Below, one piece after another: positions 49,788 through 58,372 of a stretch of DNA of 64,000 nucleotides. The notes below the pieces were generated by a model. The model made no database searches. It was not told the origin of the DNA and saw only the letters and a program-made list of their open reading frames with translations. Source of the stretch: JBAYIE01 sp965279165 (lineage in GTDB: Bacteria; Bacteroidota; Bacteroidia; UKL13-3); contig OZ257140.1 in the NCBI GenBank assembly GCA_965279165.1, positions 1,178,001 to 1,242,000 of the forward strand, given 5' to 3'. Both the position numbers and the translations under genes were made by a program. Numbering within the stretch: the first letter of the stretch is position 1; each line of letters begins with the position of its first letter.

Positions 49788-50711
49788 TTACAAAGAAGCT
49801 ATATTAAAACGCACCAGATTTTTAAACTGGCTGATACGCTCCGACATTTCTGCTTCTGTTAGGTTAACAATTCTTTCTGTTCCGAATTTCTCTACACAAA
49901 AAGAGGCCATAGCTGAACCATAAATGATTGCATTTTTCATATTTTCGAATGAAATATCACCTGTTTTAGCGAGATAACCTATAAAACCGCCTGCGAATGT
50001 ATCACCTGCACCGGTAGGGTCAAACACTTCTTCTAAAGGCAAGGCAGGAGCAAAAAACACTTCTTTACCATGAAACAACAAAGCACCATTCTCTCCTTTT
50101 TTGATAATCAAATATTTAGGCCCCATTTCCTGGATTTTAACAGCAGCTTTAACCAACGAATATTCTCCGGATAATTGGCGTGCTTCCTCATCGTTGATAG
50201 TCAATACATCTACCTTTTTCAGGGTTTCTTTCAGGTCATCCAAGGCAATTTCCATCCAGAAGTTCATGGTATCCATCACCACTAATTTTGGACGCTTTTT
50301 CAAGCGGTTAATTACGGTCATTTGTACTTGAGGAGATAAATTTCCAAGCATTAAGTATTCGCAATCCTGATATGAATCAGGGATAATCGGGTCAAAATCG
50401 CCCAATACATTGAGTTCGGTAACCAATGTATCGCGGCTATTCATATCGGTATGGTATTTACCCGACCAGAAAAAGGATTTCTCGCCTTTTTTAATCTGAA
50501 GTCCTTCTGTAGATACGCCTTTGCTGTTTAACAAAGCAATAAATTCATTGGGAAAATCCTCTCCTACCACCGCAACCAGCTTGGTATTTTGGGTAAAATA
50601 ACTGGTGGTTAAACTAATATAAGATGCTGCACCTCCAACAATTTTGTCTGTTTTTCCGAAGGGTGTTTCAATGGCGTCGAAAGCCACACTGCCAATAACC
50701 AATAAACTCAT
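49788..50711 (-). CDS. PfkB-family carbohydrate kinase
   Basis: ATG 50711 (MSLLVIGSVAFDAIETPFG) is the likely start; 307 residues. VGGAASYISLTTSYF, VVGEDFP, LTINDEEARQLSG, YLIIKKGENGALLF and the anion-hole motif DPTGAGDTFAGGFIGYL define the ribokinase/PfkB fold with its catalytic Asp. The substrate is a sugar or nucleoside; not identified. Single gene, 57 bp upstream of gdh on the same strand. Confidence 0.9.
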   Translation of the reverse strand: MSLLVIGSVAFDAIETPFGKTDKIVGGAASYISLTTSYFTQNTKLVAVVGEDFPNEFIALLNSKGVSTEGLQIKKGEKSFFWSGKYHTDMNSRDTLVTELNVLGDFDPIIPDSYQDCEYLMLGNLSPQVQMTVINRLKKRPKLVVMDTMNFWMEIALDDLKETLKKVDVLTINDEEARQLSGEYSLVKAAVKIQEMGPKYLIIKKGENGALLFHGKEVFFAPALPLEEVFDPTGAGDTFAGGFIGYLAKTGDISFENMKNAIIYGSAMASFCVEKFGTERIVNLTEAEMSERISQFKNLVRFNIASL

Positions 50712-50817
50712 AGATATATATTTTAAATAAATTTTGGGCAAATATTGCGTAATTAGAGATGAATTCCTATTATTGCATCCCTTTTTAAGGAATTCACCTT
50801 CTTGAAAAAAGGAACAC

Positions 50818-50875
50818 TCCTTGGTAGCTCAGCTGGTTAGAGTATCCCGACGATAAGTCGGGAGCGTCGCTGGTC
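50818..50875 (+). pseudogene. tRNA-Asn copy with the anticodon arm replaced by a palindrome
   Basis: TCCTTGGTAGCTCAGCTGG then TTAGAG match tRNA-Asn exactly; then TA and TCCCGACGATAAGTCGGGA (50845-50863) stand where the anticodon arm should be; then GCGTCGCTGGT from the variable/T region. The 3' end is lost. Confidence 0.82.
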
Positions 50876-50929
50876 AAGTTATATGGAGAAACCAGGTATC
50901 TTTGCAAAGAGATACTACAAAAACCAAAC

Positions 50930-51006
50930 TCCTTGGTAGCTCAGCTGGTTAGAGCACATGACTGTTAATCATGGGGTCGCTGGTTCGAGCCCAGCCCGGG
51001 GAGCCA
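50930..51006 (+). tRNA. tRNA-Asn (GTT)
   Basis: TCCTTGG acceptor, GCTC/GAGC D arm, anticodon arm ATGAC-TGTTAAT-CAT type with anticodon GTT, T arm GCTGG-TTCGAGC-CCAGC, CCGGGGA, discriminator G, encoded CCA at 51004-51006. Two G-T pairs in the acceptor stem. The CCA bases also form part of the arm of a downstream hairpin. Confidence 0.93.
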
Positions 51007-51049
51007 TGAAGCAGAAATCCACAGCAGAGCTGCGGATTACGCTTCATGG
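51004..51049. repeat. Hairpin of the GAAGC/GCTTC family, copy B
   Basis: CCATGAAGC faces GCTTCATGG; inside, AGAA sits after the left arm and TTAC before the right, and AATCC faces GGATT. The left arm starts with the CCA end of tRNA-Asn. Confidence 0.7.
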
Positions 51050-51050
51050 C

Positions 51051-51088
51051 CCTGTAGCGTGAGCGACGCAGGAGCTCTCTGCTACAGG
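51051..51088. repeat. Hairpin CCTGTAGC/GCTACAGG
   Basis: 8-bp perfect outer stem with an inner GCGT/ACGC stem directly after hairpin copy B. Possible structured 3' trailer of the tRNA transcript. Confidence 0.5.
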
Positions 51089-51101
51089 CGCCAACAACAC
51101 T

Positions 51102-51130
51102 AAAAGCCACTCCGTCCGAGTGGCTTTTTT
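51102..51130 (+). terminator. Terminator of the tRNA-Asn transcript
   Basis: AAGCCACTC pairs with GAGTGGCTT (9 bp) around CGTCC and runs into T6. Confidence 0.85.
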
Positions 51131-51177
51131 CATTGAAGCAGAACCCTGAAGAGAAAACTTCAGGGCACGCTTCAATG
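51131..51177. repeat. Hairpin of the GAAGC/GCTTC family, copy C
   Basis: CATTGAAGC faces GCTTCAATG; AGAA follows the left arm, CAC precedes the right, and CCCTGAAG faces CTTCAGGG inside. It lies just past the tRNA-Asn terminator. Confidence 0.7.
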
Positions 51178-51305
51178 CAAGCAACTTATTTATTTAACTT
51201 ATCCTGGAAACTTTTGCAATACAAGATTCAATTCCTCATAATTTATCTGCTATTCGAATAACACAATCAATAGTTGTTATCTAGTTTGCATAAAATTCAA
51301 ATCCT

Positions 51306-51590
51306 ATGAAACACCCTGCTTATGCAGTCTATATCCTTTATAGCCTAAAGGATGGGCAATTTTATATTGGATATACTGCCGATTTTGTTCGAAGAATGGC
51401 TGAACATGCTGAAGGAAAATCCAAAAGCACTGCACCAAGAAGACCATTCATACCGATTTTGTGCGAATATTATTATGTGAAATCAGATGCGTTACGTAGG
51501 GAGTTGTACTTTAAAACCACTGCAGGAAAGCGGGTTTTAAGGTTGATGTTGAGCGATAGTCTGAAGGAGGTTGAATCAATGAAAATATAA
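51306..51590 (+). CDS. GIY-YIG nuclease-domain protein, copy 3
   Basis: 94 residues: AVYILYSLKDGQFYIGYTADFVRRMAEH, APRRPFIPILCEYYYVKSDALRRELYFKTTAGKRVLRLML. More distant from copies 1 and 2 and of a different subgroup (RRELYFKT instead of KREKQLKS), so it arrived independently. It lies 300 bp after tRNA-Asn on the same strand. Substrate unknown. Confidence 0.85.
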   Translation: MKHPAYAVYILYSLKDGQFYIGYTADFVRRMAEHAEGKSKSTAPRRPFIPILCEYYYVKSDALRRELYFKTTAGKRVLRLMLSDSLKEVESMKI

Positions 51591-51703
51591 CTTGAATATT
51601 TAAGGATAAATTATTCATGATAACTTTCATGATAATTTGCGAGACACAAACTGAAAGCAAAGGTGTACCCTATGGATTTATTTAAAATATTCTGCCAATT
51701 CTG

Positions 51704-52855
51704 CTACTTTATATAATCCCAGTTTTCATCAATTCTTAAGGATGCCAACTTATCTTGATAAGAGCCGAAAATAATGAAACCATCGGAGGTAGTGAAAATT
51801 GATGAGAGAATTAAATTATCTATTTCTGGCTGAATAGTCTTAGTCCTCAGATTCCTTCCTTCAACGTCATACTCTATGAGGCTAGATTTCCATACTAAGC
51901 CCTTTTTATCCTTAGTGCCATTTACTACGATAGAAATTTTTCCATCCTCATTCAAGCAACCTGAAGCTTTCATAAAATAAAGTGTATCATGAAAAGTTTT
52001 TTTCCATATCTGAGAGCCATTGTTGGTTATCCTTGTTGTAATCAACTTATCATTTGATGAAGTTTCAATACCAATAGTAAAATAATCTCCTGAGGGTAAT
52101 TCAATGGTCTGAAGTCCGTATTGGGAATTTTCGATCCCTTGCTCATTGATCCACATCACATTTCCATCTTCATCTGTTTTAATGTGCAATAATTTGACCT
52201 TGTTTTTCCCGTCAGAAAATGGCTGAAAATAAGAAGAACCGGTCAATAAATATCCCCCATCCGAACATTGAATCAAATCAAAAATAGATTGACTATTTTG
52301 GACCTCTATCTGTTTGCTCCAAATAAGTTCACCATTTGGATTTAGTTTCATAATAACGGGACTATACTCCCCTTTTGAAACATCAAAATCGGTCAAGCAA
52401 ATTACCAAATTTCCATCCATACTTCCTATGGCCTGTGAATCACCTAATTTGTACTGACTATACACTTTGTTCCAAACAGTATCTCCTGAGGCATTAATCT
52501 TGCTTAACGTGAATCCATTGGAACTTTGTGATGATACAATAAAAATCTGACCATCTTTAGTTTGCAGTATTTTGCTATATATTCCTTTAGCTCCCACAGG
52601 GATTTGGATCTCGAATTGAGCATTTCCTAATTCAGAAATCTTTATTATAGCCGAAGAATAGGTTGGTTCACCACAACGTGAGGTAATATAAAAAGAATTG
52701 TCAGAAGCACGGATGCCTGAAATGTATGCGCAACTATTATAATAAACATAAGTTGGCAATTCAATCTCTTCAGTAGTAGGATCATCTGACTTCCTACAGG
52801 AATCAAACAATATTATTCCAAATAGCAATAAATAAATCAAGTATTTTAATTTCAT
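51704..52855 (-). CDS. Lipoprotein with beta-propeller repeats
   Basis: 383 residues. Signal peptide with lipobox LFDSC. The body has about six repeats of the pattern I-(x)-K-(x)2-(A/P)-x-G-(D/E)-x-(V/I)-W: LSKINASGDTVWNKVY, IMKLNPNGELIWSKQI, HIKTDEDGNVMWINEQ, TTRITNNGSQIWKKTF, LIEYDVEGRNLRTKT, typical of PQQ-like/delta-60 propellers. Surface or periplasmic lipoprotein of unknown binding partner. Transcribed alone. Confidence 0.78.
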   Translation of the reverse strand: MKLKYLIYLLLFGIILFDSCRKSDDPTTEEIELPTYVYYNSCAYISGIRASDNSFYITSRCGEPTYSSAIIKISELGNAQFEIQIPVGAKGIYSKILQTKDGQIFIVSSQSSNGFTLSKINASGDTVWNKVYSQYKLGDSQAIGSMDGNLVICLTDFDVSKGEYSPVIMKLNPNGELIWSKQIEVQNSQSIFDLIQCSDGGYLLTGSSYFQPFSDGKNKVKLLHIKTDEDGNVMWINEQGIENSQYGLQTIELPSGDYFTIGIETSSNDKLITTRITNNGSQIWKKTFHDTLYFMKASGCLNEDGKISIVVNGTKDKKGLVWKSSLIEYDVEGRNLRTKTIQPEIDNLILSSIFTTSDGFIIFGSYQDKLASLRIDENWDYIK

Positions 52856-53282
52856 GCTAATCTGCTTATGTCAAAGTTAGATCATTCCTTGAATCGGAAT
52901 ACTAAATTAAATATATTTTCTAAAAAATAGGTTATGATTTTTAATCTATTTATGCCATTTCAGCTTAGTCGATTTCCTCATTTTATTTGAAATTGCGAAT
53001 TTCAAAGGCATTAATGACAGGTTACAACCCCTTTTTCATTTGCATACAATTTAGTTCACATGATTGACGAAAGATGAAGTTATTTTGACCTTTTGACATT
53101 CTGAAATCTTATTGAAATCAATGGTTGACTATCAATAGAGTTATCGACAGGTTGGATTTTCTTTAATTTAGTTTCAGTTAATTAAAGACAAGTTGTTACA
53201 TATTTTTAAAGTAACATCCAATAAAAATAATGATTTTCACTAGAATTTAACAACTTGCGAAAGTTAGAGAGGAAAACATACA
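52856..53282. other. Gene-free 427-bp stretch between divergent lipoprotein genes
   Basis: AT-rich. It must contain two promoters, but I could not place a convincing TTTG/TAnnTTTG pair. The near-palindrome GAAATTGCGAATTTC lies at about 52988. No coding frame seen. Confidence 0.4.
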
Positions 53283-53912
53283 ATGAATAACAATAAGCGA
53301 ATTTTAAAGAATTCAATTCTTATAATTACTTTGAATTTATTAATTATTTTACCCTACTTTTCATGCAATAAGTCTATAGATACTTCGTCGCCTTGTCCAT
53401 ATGTCACGAATGAAGTAATTGATATTGACCCACGCGACACTTCATTCATTCCTTGCCATTCCCCATTTGATAGTTTAAAGTTTGTAAATAATCTAGGAGA
53501 CAGCGGATACATCATAGGACCACCATACATCACAAGTAATTACAAGCCGATTGGGGACTCAACTATACCCTATGGATGTAAAGAAAAGTACTTTTATCTG
53601 GAATATAGAAGATTTGACCTCGCGAGTCCTACCCAGAATCTGATGACAACATGCATAATAGATCGAGAGTTTTTAACATCAAAATCGCAGCGTGTCTGGT
53701 TTCAGATAAATAATTTAAACATAGCAATTGAAAGTTATATTCTTAATAACGACTCAAATTATAAGGAGAATATTCATATGAATGGCGTGCCCTTTAGTTG
53801 TCTCGGCATCAAAAATTATCAAACAGATTCTATCATATTTTACTATAACAAGAATGTTGGAATTCTCCAATTTACCGAACCTAATGGTACATGTTGGAAG
53901 CGTTTTTTTTGA
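53283..53912 (+). CDS. Hypothetical lipoprotein
   Basis: 209 residues. Signal peptide and lipobox LPYFSC. Six further Cys in the mature protein (SPCPYV, IPCHSP, YGCKEK, TTCIID, FSCLGI, GTCWKR) suggest disulfides, unusual for a lipoprotein of this size. No family recognised. Followed by about 320 bp with a recombinase-like relic. Confidence 0.6.
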   Translation: MNNNKRILKNSILIITLNLLIILPYFSCNKSIDTSSPCPYVTNEVIDIDPRDTSFIPCHSPFDSLKFVNNLGDSGYIIGPPYITSNYKPIGDSTIPYGCKEKYFYLEYRRFDLASPTQNLMTTCIIDREFLTSKSQRVWFQINNLNIAIESYILNNDSNYKENIHMNGVPFSCLGIKNYQTDSIIFYYNKNVGILQFTEPNGTCWKRFF

Positions 53913-53998
53913 TGGATTAATGAGAATTTGTTGAGAATTTACAATATAGACTGGAAATAAATGGGCAATTTAACTGAAATTCCATAGCTAAGATGTGA

Positions 53999-54190
53999 TA
54001 CAACAAATTAAAGGAATTGGAGAGTACCAGTAGCCCTATCAAAACCTATCTGGACAAGTATATCCCGATGCTCGAAGACATTCTGAATTTCTACAGAAAG
54101 TTTGACGGGATAACCAAAAAAAAAGATACTTAACTGCATCTTTTCTGCAAAACTCGCCTTTGGAGATAGCATCACCTTTCGTCAATAAGT
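53999..54190 (+). pseudogene. Relic resembling the C-terminus of a serine recombinase
   Basis: An open frame without ATG reads LESTSSPIKTYLDKYIPMLEDILNFY, then RKFDGITKKKILNCIFSAKLAFGDS, ending FRQ. The block from about LEDILNFY to IFSAKLAF resembles the last 50 residues of large serine recombinases of Bacteroidota (a Y-x-x-x-D-x-x-x-K-x-x-I-L-x-x-I-F motif). No catalytic domain is present nearby, so it is a remnant. Family assignment is from memory of the motif and uncertain. Confidence 0.35.
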
Positions 54191-54235
54191 CGAGCTAATT
54201 TTAGAAAGGTATAATTATTGCATATTCTTCTATCA

Positions 54236-56182
54236 TTACTTATTCTCCACAAAATACATATCAATTTCACCTTTGCCTTTTGCAGCGATTTTACCGCGGT
54301 GCAAACACGTAAATTCATCTTTCACCAATTCATAAGTGCTTCCGGAGATGTTCACTTTACCTGCCTCTCCGCTACTTTCCATGCGGCTAGCTGTGTTAAC
54401 AGTATCCCCCCAAATATCATACGAGTATTTTTTTACGCCAACAATTCCTGCTACTACTTGGCCGGTATGAATGCCAATTCTTATTTCAAAATAGGGTTTA
54501 CCTTCCGCCATCTTTTCTGCTTTACCTTCTTCAATAAATTTAGCAATGGCTAAGGCCGCCTTTACAGCATCTGTTGCATGTGTTTTGTTTGGGGTTGGTA
54601 ATCCGCCGGCAGCCATGTATGCGTCGCCAATAGTTTTTATTTTTTCCATGCCATACATTTCCATGATCTTATCAAAAGCAGAAAAACAATGGTGTATGTC
54701 CCTTACCAATTCTTGCGGAGTAAGTTTTTCGGAGTATTGCGTAAAACCTTTAAAATCGGTAAATAAAACGGTTACTTCATTTATCAATTTTGCTTCCGCT
54801 TCACCTGTTAATTTCAATTCTTCGGCCACTTCTTCGGGTAAAATATTCAACAACAATTCATCGCTCAATTTTTTTCCTTTCTTTATTTTATTTCGTTGAT
54901 TCAAAAACAAGGCAGCAAATAAAAGTACAATCGCAAAGCCTCCTATGAATCCGTTACGGACTAACTTTTGTTTCTGCAATTCTTTCTGGGCTATAAGATC
55001 CTTCTTTTCCTGTTCTCCTTTTGTTGCGGCTTCTTTTTTATCAAAGTCGTACTGCATTTCCAAGCGGGTAAGCTTCTTGGTATTTTCTTCGTTGTAAATA
55101 CTATCTTTAAGCATCGTCATTTGCTCGAAATACTCCAATGCTTTATTGCCATTGCCCATGGACTTGTAAGTTTTATAGAGGCAGTCGCAAGCATCTTTCT
55201 GTTCAACTAACAATTCATCGCTTTGTGCCAATAACAACGCTCTTTTACAGTAGTCTAAGGCTATTTGGTTATTGCCTTTTTCCTGATAGATACCTCCCAT
55301 ACTGTATAACGCCAGAGCGATTCCTGATTTGTCATTCAGCCCTTCATATACTGCTAAGCTTTTTTGGAAATACTCTAATGCTTTCAGTTTGTTGCCTTGT
55401 TTTTGATAGACTATTCCTATATTAATCAATGCATTTGCGATACTCTGTTTGACATCCTTTGACTCGGCTAGCGCCAAACTTTTTTGGAAATACTCCATCG
55501 CCTTGGTCATATTGCCTTCTTTAGAGTAGATAGCGCCAATATTGCACAGCAAAGCATTTAATCCAGTTTTATCATCCAGTTCATTCACGATAATTAGGCT
55601 TTTTTGGTAATACTCCAGTGCTTTGTCCGTATTGTGTTGTTGGAAATAAACATTTCCGATGCTAAATAATGCTTGAGCAATACCCCTTTTATCGCCAAGA
55701 GATTCATTTATTGACAAACACTTTTGTTGAATCTCCAGCGCTTTAGGGTAATTGCCTTGATTCAAATGTATACTTCCAATATTGCTAAGCGATTTGATCA
55801 TACCCAACTTGTCTCCTATTTCTTCCTGTATTGCCGCACCTTTTTGCAAAAACTCTAGCGCTTCTGGGTTATTTCCCCTTATAGCAAGAGAAATGCCCTG
55901 GAGATTTAAGGCCGTTGCCATATACTTCTTAAGGCCTTTGCTTTTCGCAAAGTCGTATTCCAATTGGGCATAGTAATAGGCAGAATCAGGCATGGAGAAT
56001 AAATATCCTTGATAGGTAAAAGTAGAAATAGCTTGCAACCGGGAGGTGTCAGGCTGGGTTTTGTCATTCCAGATGCGTTTCAACGAATCGGTTCTGTTCT
56101 CCTGCGCTGCGGTGGCAATCACCATGCAGTACATTAAAAATGTAAAGAGTGCAGCTCGGATCATGTGGATTGTTCTCATCAA
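54236..56182 (-). CDS. TPR-containing membrane adenylate cyclase (class III), second paralogue
   Basis: 648 residues. Signal peptide ending TAAQ, about eight well-kept tetratricopeptide repeats (about 60-340, each near GNxxKALEYFQKSLA), a coiled coil, one membrane helix (about 405-423, GGFAIVLLFAALFL) and a cyclase domain (about 440-645): VLFTDFKGFTQ, MEKIKTIGDAYMAAGG, IRIGIHTGQVVAGIVG and YSYDIWGDTVNTASRMES. The adenine-specifying Lys and Asp are present. TPRs are more regular than in the 1639 paralogue, so ligand or partner may differ. Transcribed alone. Confidence 0.92.
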   Translation of the reverse strand: MMRTIHMIRAALFTFLMYCMVIATAAQENRTDSLKRIWNDKTQPDTSRLQAISTFTYQGYLFSMPDSAYYYAQLEYDFAKSKGLKKYMATALNLQGISLAIRGNNPEALEFLQKGAAIQEEIGDKLGMIKSLSNIGSIHLNQGNYPKALEIQQKCLSINESLGDKRGIAQALFSIGNVYFQQHNTDKALEYYQKSLIIVNELDDKTGLNALLCNIGAIYSKEGNMTKAMEYFQKSLALAESKDVKQSIANALINIGIVYQKQGNKLKALEYFQKSLAVYEGLNDKSGIALALYSMGGIYQEKGNNQIALDYCKRALLLAQSDELLVEQKDACDCLYKTYKSMGNGNKALEYFEQMTMLKDSIYNEENTKKLTRLEMQYDFDKKEAATKGEQEKKDLIAQKELQKQKLVRNGFIGGFAIVLLFAALFLNQRNKIKKGKKLSDELLLNILPEEVAEELKLTGEAEAKLINEVTVLFTDFKGFTQYSEKLTPQELVRDIHHCFSAFDKIMEMYGMEKIKTIGDAYMAAGGLPTPNKTHATDAVKAALAIAKFIEEGKAEKMAEGKPYFEIRIGIHTGQVVAGIVGVKKYSYDIWGDTVNTASRMESSGEAGKVNISGSTYELVKDEFTCLHRGKIAAKGKGEIDMYFVENK

Positions 56183-56497
56183 TTTTTTTTAATACGATTT
56201 AGGATTACTGTTTCTCAAGGACACAAACATGAACATTTCCATATTTTCATGTATGTATTACGAAGCTATATTTTAATTTGAGATTATTTTAGATTAATAC
56301 TTGGTTAAAACAGCTCTTCTACGCTCCATTAATGTCCTTTACTATTTATGAAAAGCTTTTGGGGAATTGCGAGGAATATAGTCGGCTACGGGTGTTTAGA
56401 GTTAACAAAGCCTTTTCATATCAATAAGAAATATTTGAGTTAATCGAATATTAATATTAATCTGAACACCGTTTTAACAAAGTAATATATATATGTC

Positions 56498-56653
56498 TAT
56501 ATTTTACTTTAATGTATTAAAAGTAACATAAAACAATTTATATTTTACTTTAATACAATAAAATAACTTAAAAATGTTCATATATACTTTACTACGTAAA
56601 AAGTAACATATAGTAATCTATATTTTACTTTCCTATAGTTTTCAAGTAACACA
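56498..56653. repeat. Four tandem AT-rich units of about 41 bp
   Basis: Units start near 56498, 56539, 56579 and 56619 (periods 41, 40, 40). Each is TATATTTTACTTT, about ten variable bases, then AAAAGTAACATA, so each unit is an imperfect hairpin (TTACTTT/AAAGTAA). It lies in the 560-bp space downstream of sod and upstream of the cyclase. Confidence 0.75.
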
Positions 56654-56697
56654 ATACTTATCCCAGATATTCAATTTTCATGCTACCAATAGTGCAT

Positions 56698-56727
56698 AAA
56701 AAAAGCCGCAGTCTCCTGCAGCTTTTT
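56698..56727 (-). terminator. Terminator of the superoxide dismutase gene
   Basis: AAAAAGC, C, GCAG pair with CTGC, A, GCTTTTT around TCTC; on the minus strand the stem runs into T7. Located 20 bp after the sod stop codon. Confidence 0.8.
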
Positions 56728-56745
56728 ATGGTATACAATTATCGT

Positions 56746-57348
56746 TTATAAGGCAGCTTCATACAACCTACTCACCTCATCCCAATTAACAACACTCCAG
56801 AATGCAGCGCAATAATCCGGACGACGATTTTGGTAATGTAGGTAATAAGCATGTTCCCATACATCCAATGCAAGAATTGGGGTTCCTTTTACTTCTGCGA
56901 TATCCATCAAAGGGTTATCCTGATTTGGAGTTGAACAAATAACAAGTTTTCCCTCTTTTACCACAACCCAGGCCCAACCTGATCCAAAACGCGTAGTGGC
57001 TGCTTTGTTAAATTCTTCTTTTAGTTTATCCATGCCTCCTAAATCGGATTGGATAGCAGCTTCGAGTTTTGCAGAAGGTGCTCCTGATTTCCCACTAAGC
57101 AAGGTCCAGAAAAGACTGTGGTTATAATGGCCACCGCCGTTATTGCGCACCGGCATTGGGTATTTACTGATATTTCTACAAATATCTTCGATGGAAAGTT
57201 TTTCACCCTCTGTTCCGGCAAGTGCATTGTTCACATTGGTAACATATGCCTGGTGGTGTTTGCTATGGTGTATTTCCATGGTACGTGCATCGATATAAGG
57301 CTCCAATGCGTTGTAGTCGTAAGTTAATTTTGGTAGTTCAAATGGCAT
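56746..57348 (-). CDS. sodA: Superoxide dismutase (Fe/Mn)
   Basis: 200 residues, cytoplasmic. FELPKLTYDYNALEPYIDARTMEIHHSKHHQAYV holds the first metal His; RNNGGGHYNHSLFWTLL the second; DVWEHAYYLHYQNRRPDYCAAFWSVVNW the Asp and third His. GSGWAWVV and the Gly-Gly-Gly-His motif are of the Mn/Fe family; the metal cannot be told for certain. Detoxifies superoxide. Single gene. Confidence 0.96.
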   Translation of the reverse strand: MPFELPKLTYDYNALEPYIDARTMEIHHSKHHQAYVTNVNNALAGTEGEKLSIEDICRNISKYPMPVRNNGGGHYNHSLFWTLLSGKSGAPSAKLEAAIQSDLGGMDKLKEEFNKAATTRFGSGWAWVVVKEGKLVICSTPNQDNPLMDIAEVKGTPILALDVWEHAYYLHYQNRRPDYCAAFWSVVNWDEVSRLYEAAL

Positions 57349-57497
57349 AATTATGGGTATTATTTTTTTAGTATTACGAAATTACAGGATTGGTAATAAT
57401 CTAACCAGCTTTTTTCAGCTAAATTTTCAATTACCGTATTGTCCGTGCCTTGGCTTTATTGAATAACAAACCTAATGCTTTTTAGTTTATAAAAATG

Positions 57498-58313
57498 TTA
57501 TATGTTTTTAGCGCAAAACAACCCACCCAATACCTCTTTCATGGAACTGGTTTCCAATCGATGGCCTTCGGTGGTCTGCAAATGCCGTAATTGCTTCCAG
57601 TTTTTTAGTAAATGTAACGAGCGACCCGAAGGGGTAATTCTGTCGTGTTTTCCAGTAATCAAAATAGTTTCTACTTTTTCCAAGTACAATTTCTTGGCAC
57701 ACCATGCAAAACGCGGATGCCATTTGCGGTAACTTTCCCATGTCTCGTGCACTTGTTGAAGCTTACCCACCTCTCGAATATATTGGGAAACAAATTGGTA
57801 CTTTTTGTCTTTGATTATCCCGATACCATTTAATAGTGCAGCAAACCTTAACAACATTTTCCGGTTAACCAGTAAAAAACGAAAAATCATTTTCCCTATC
57901 CGGGTATCGGATGCAAAATGTACAAAATGGTTAAATGCAGAAGAAGGGGGAGAAATCAATACAAAGGAACGAATCAATTCCGGGTAACTTCCAACAAATG
58001 AGGTGGCATAACGGGTTCCAAGACTATAGGCAATCACATGAAAACTTGTTGTGTTTATATTTTCTGCTTTAAAAATCAATCGTAGTACTTGTAAAAAATC
58101 TGCAGTGGTACAAGCCGTGTCTTCCTTCCATTTTGTATGTCCATGTGCAAATAAATCAACACTAACTACTGTATAACCCGAAGTTAACACCTCTTCAAAG
58201 AAACGGAAGTCTGTTGCCAGTCGGTCATATCCCGGAAATGTGACGATAATTTCTTTGCCGGTTCCGAATCGATCGTATGAAAATGTTGAATTTAGATAGG
58301 ATACAGTTGGCAT
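57498..58313 (-). CDS. Alpha/beta hydrolase
   Basis: 271 residues, no signal peptide. Catalytic triad visible: nucleophile in HVIAYSLGTR (A-x-S-x-G elbow rather than G-x-S-x-G), Asp in LITGKHDRITP and His in TEGHRLETS. The oxyanion strand IIVTFPGYDRL lacks the usual His-Gly. Substrate unknown. It stands between sod and purL on the same strand. Confidence 0.82.
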   Translation of the reverse strand: MPTVSYLNSTFSYDRFGTGKEIIVTFPGYDRLATDFRFFEEVLTSGYTVVSVDLFAHGHTKWKEDTACTTADFLQVLRLIFKAENINTTSFHVIAYSLGTRYATSFVGSYPELIRSFVLISPPSSAFNHFVHFASDTRIGKMIFRFLLVNRKMLLRFAALLNGIGIIKDKKYQFVSQYIREVGKLQQVHETWESYRKWHPRFAWCAKKLYLEKVETILITGKHDRITPSGRSLHLLKNWKQLRHLQTTEGHRLETSSMKEVLGGLFCAKNI

Positions 58314-58318
58314 AGAAT

Positions 58319-58360
58319 TAAATGAGTAAAGGAGAAAATGAGTAAATGAGTAACGGTAAA
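58319..58360. repeat. Degenerate tandem 8-bp words (AATGAGTA type) upstream of the hydrolase
   Basis: AATGAGTA, AAGGAGAA, AATGAGTA, AATGAGTA, ACGGTAAA are consecutive between the stop of purL and the hydrolase start. Confidence 0.6.
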
Positions 58361-58372
58361 AACGATTACTTT

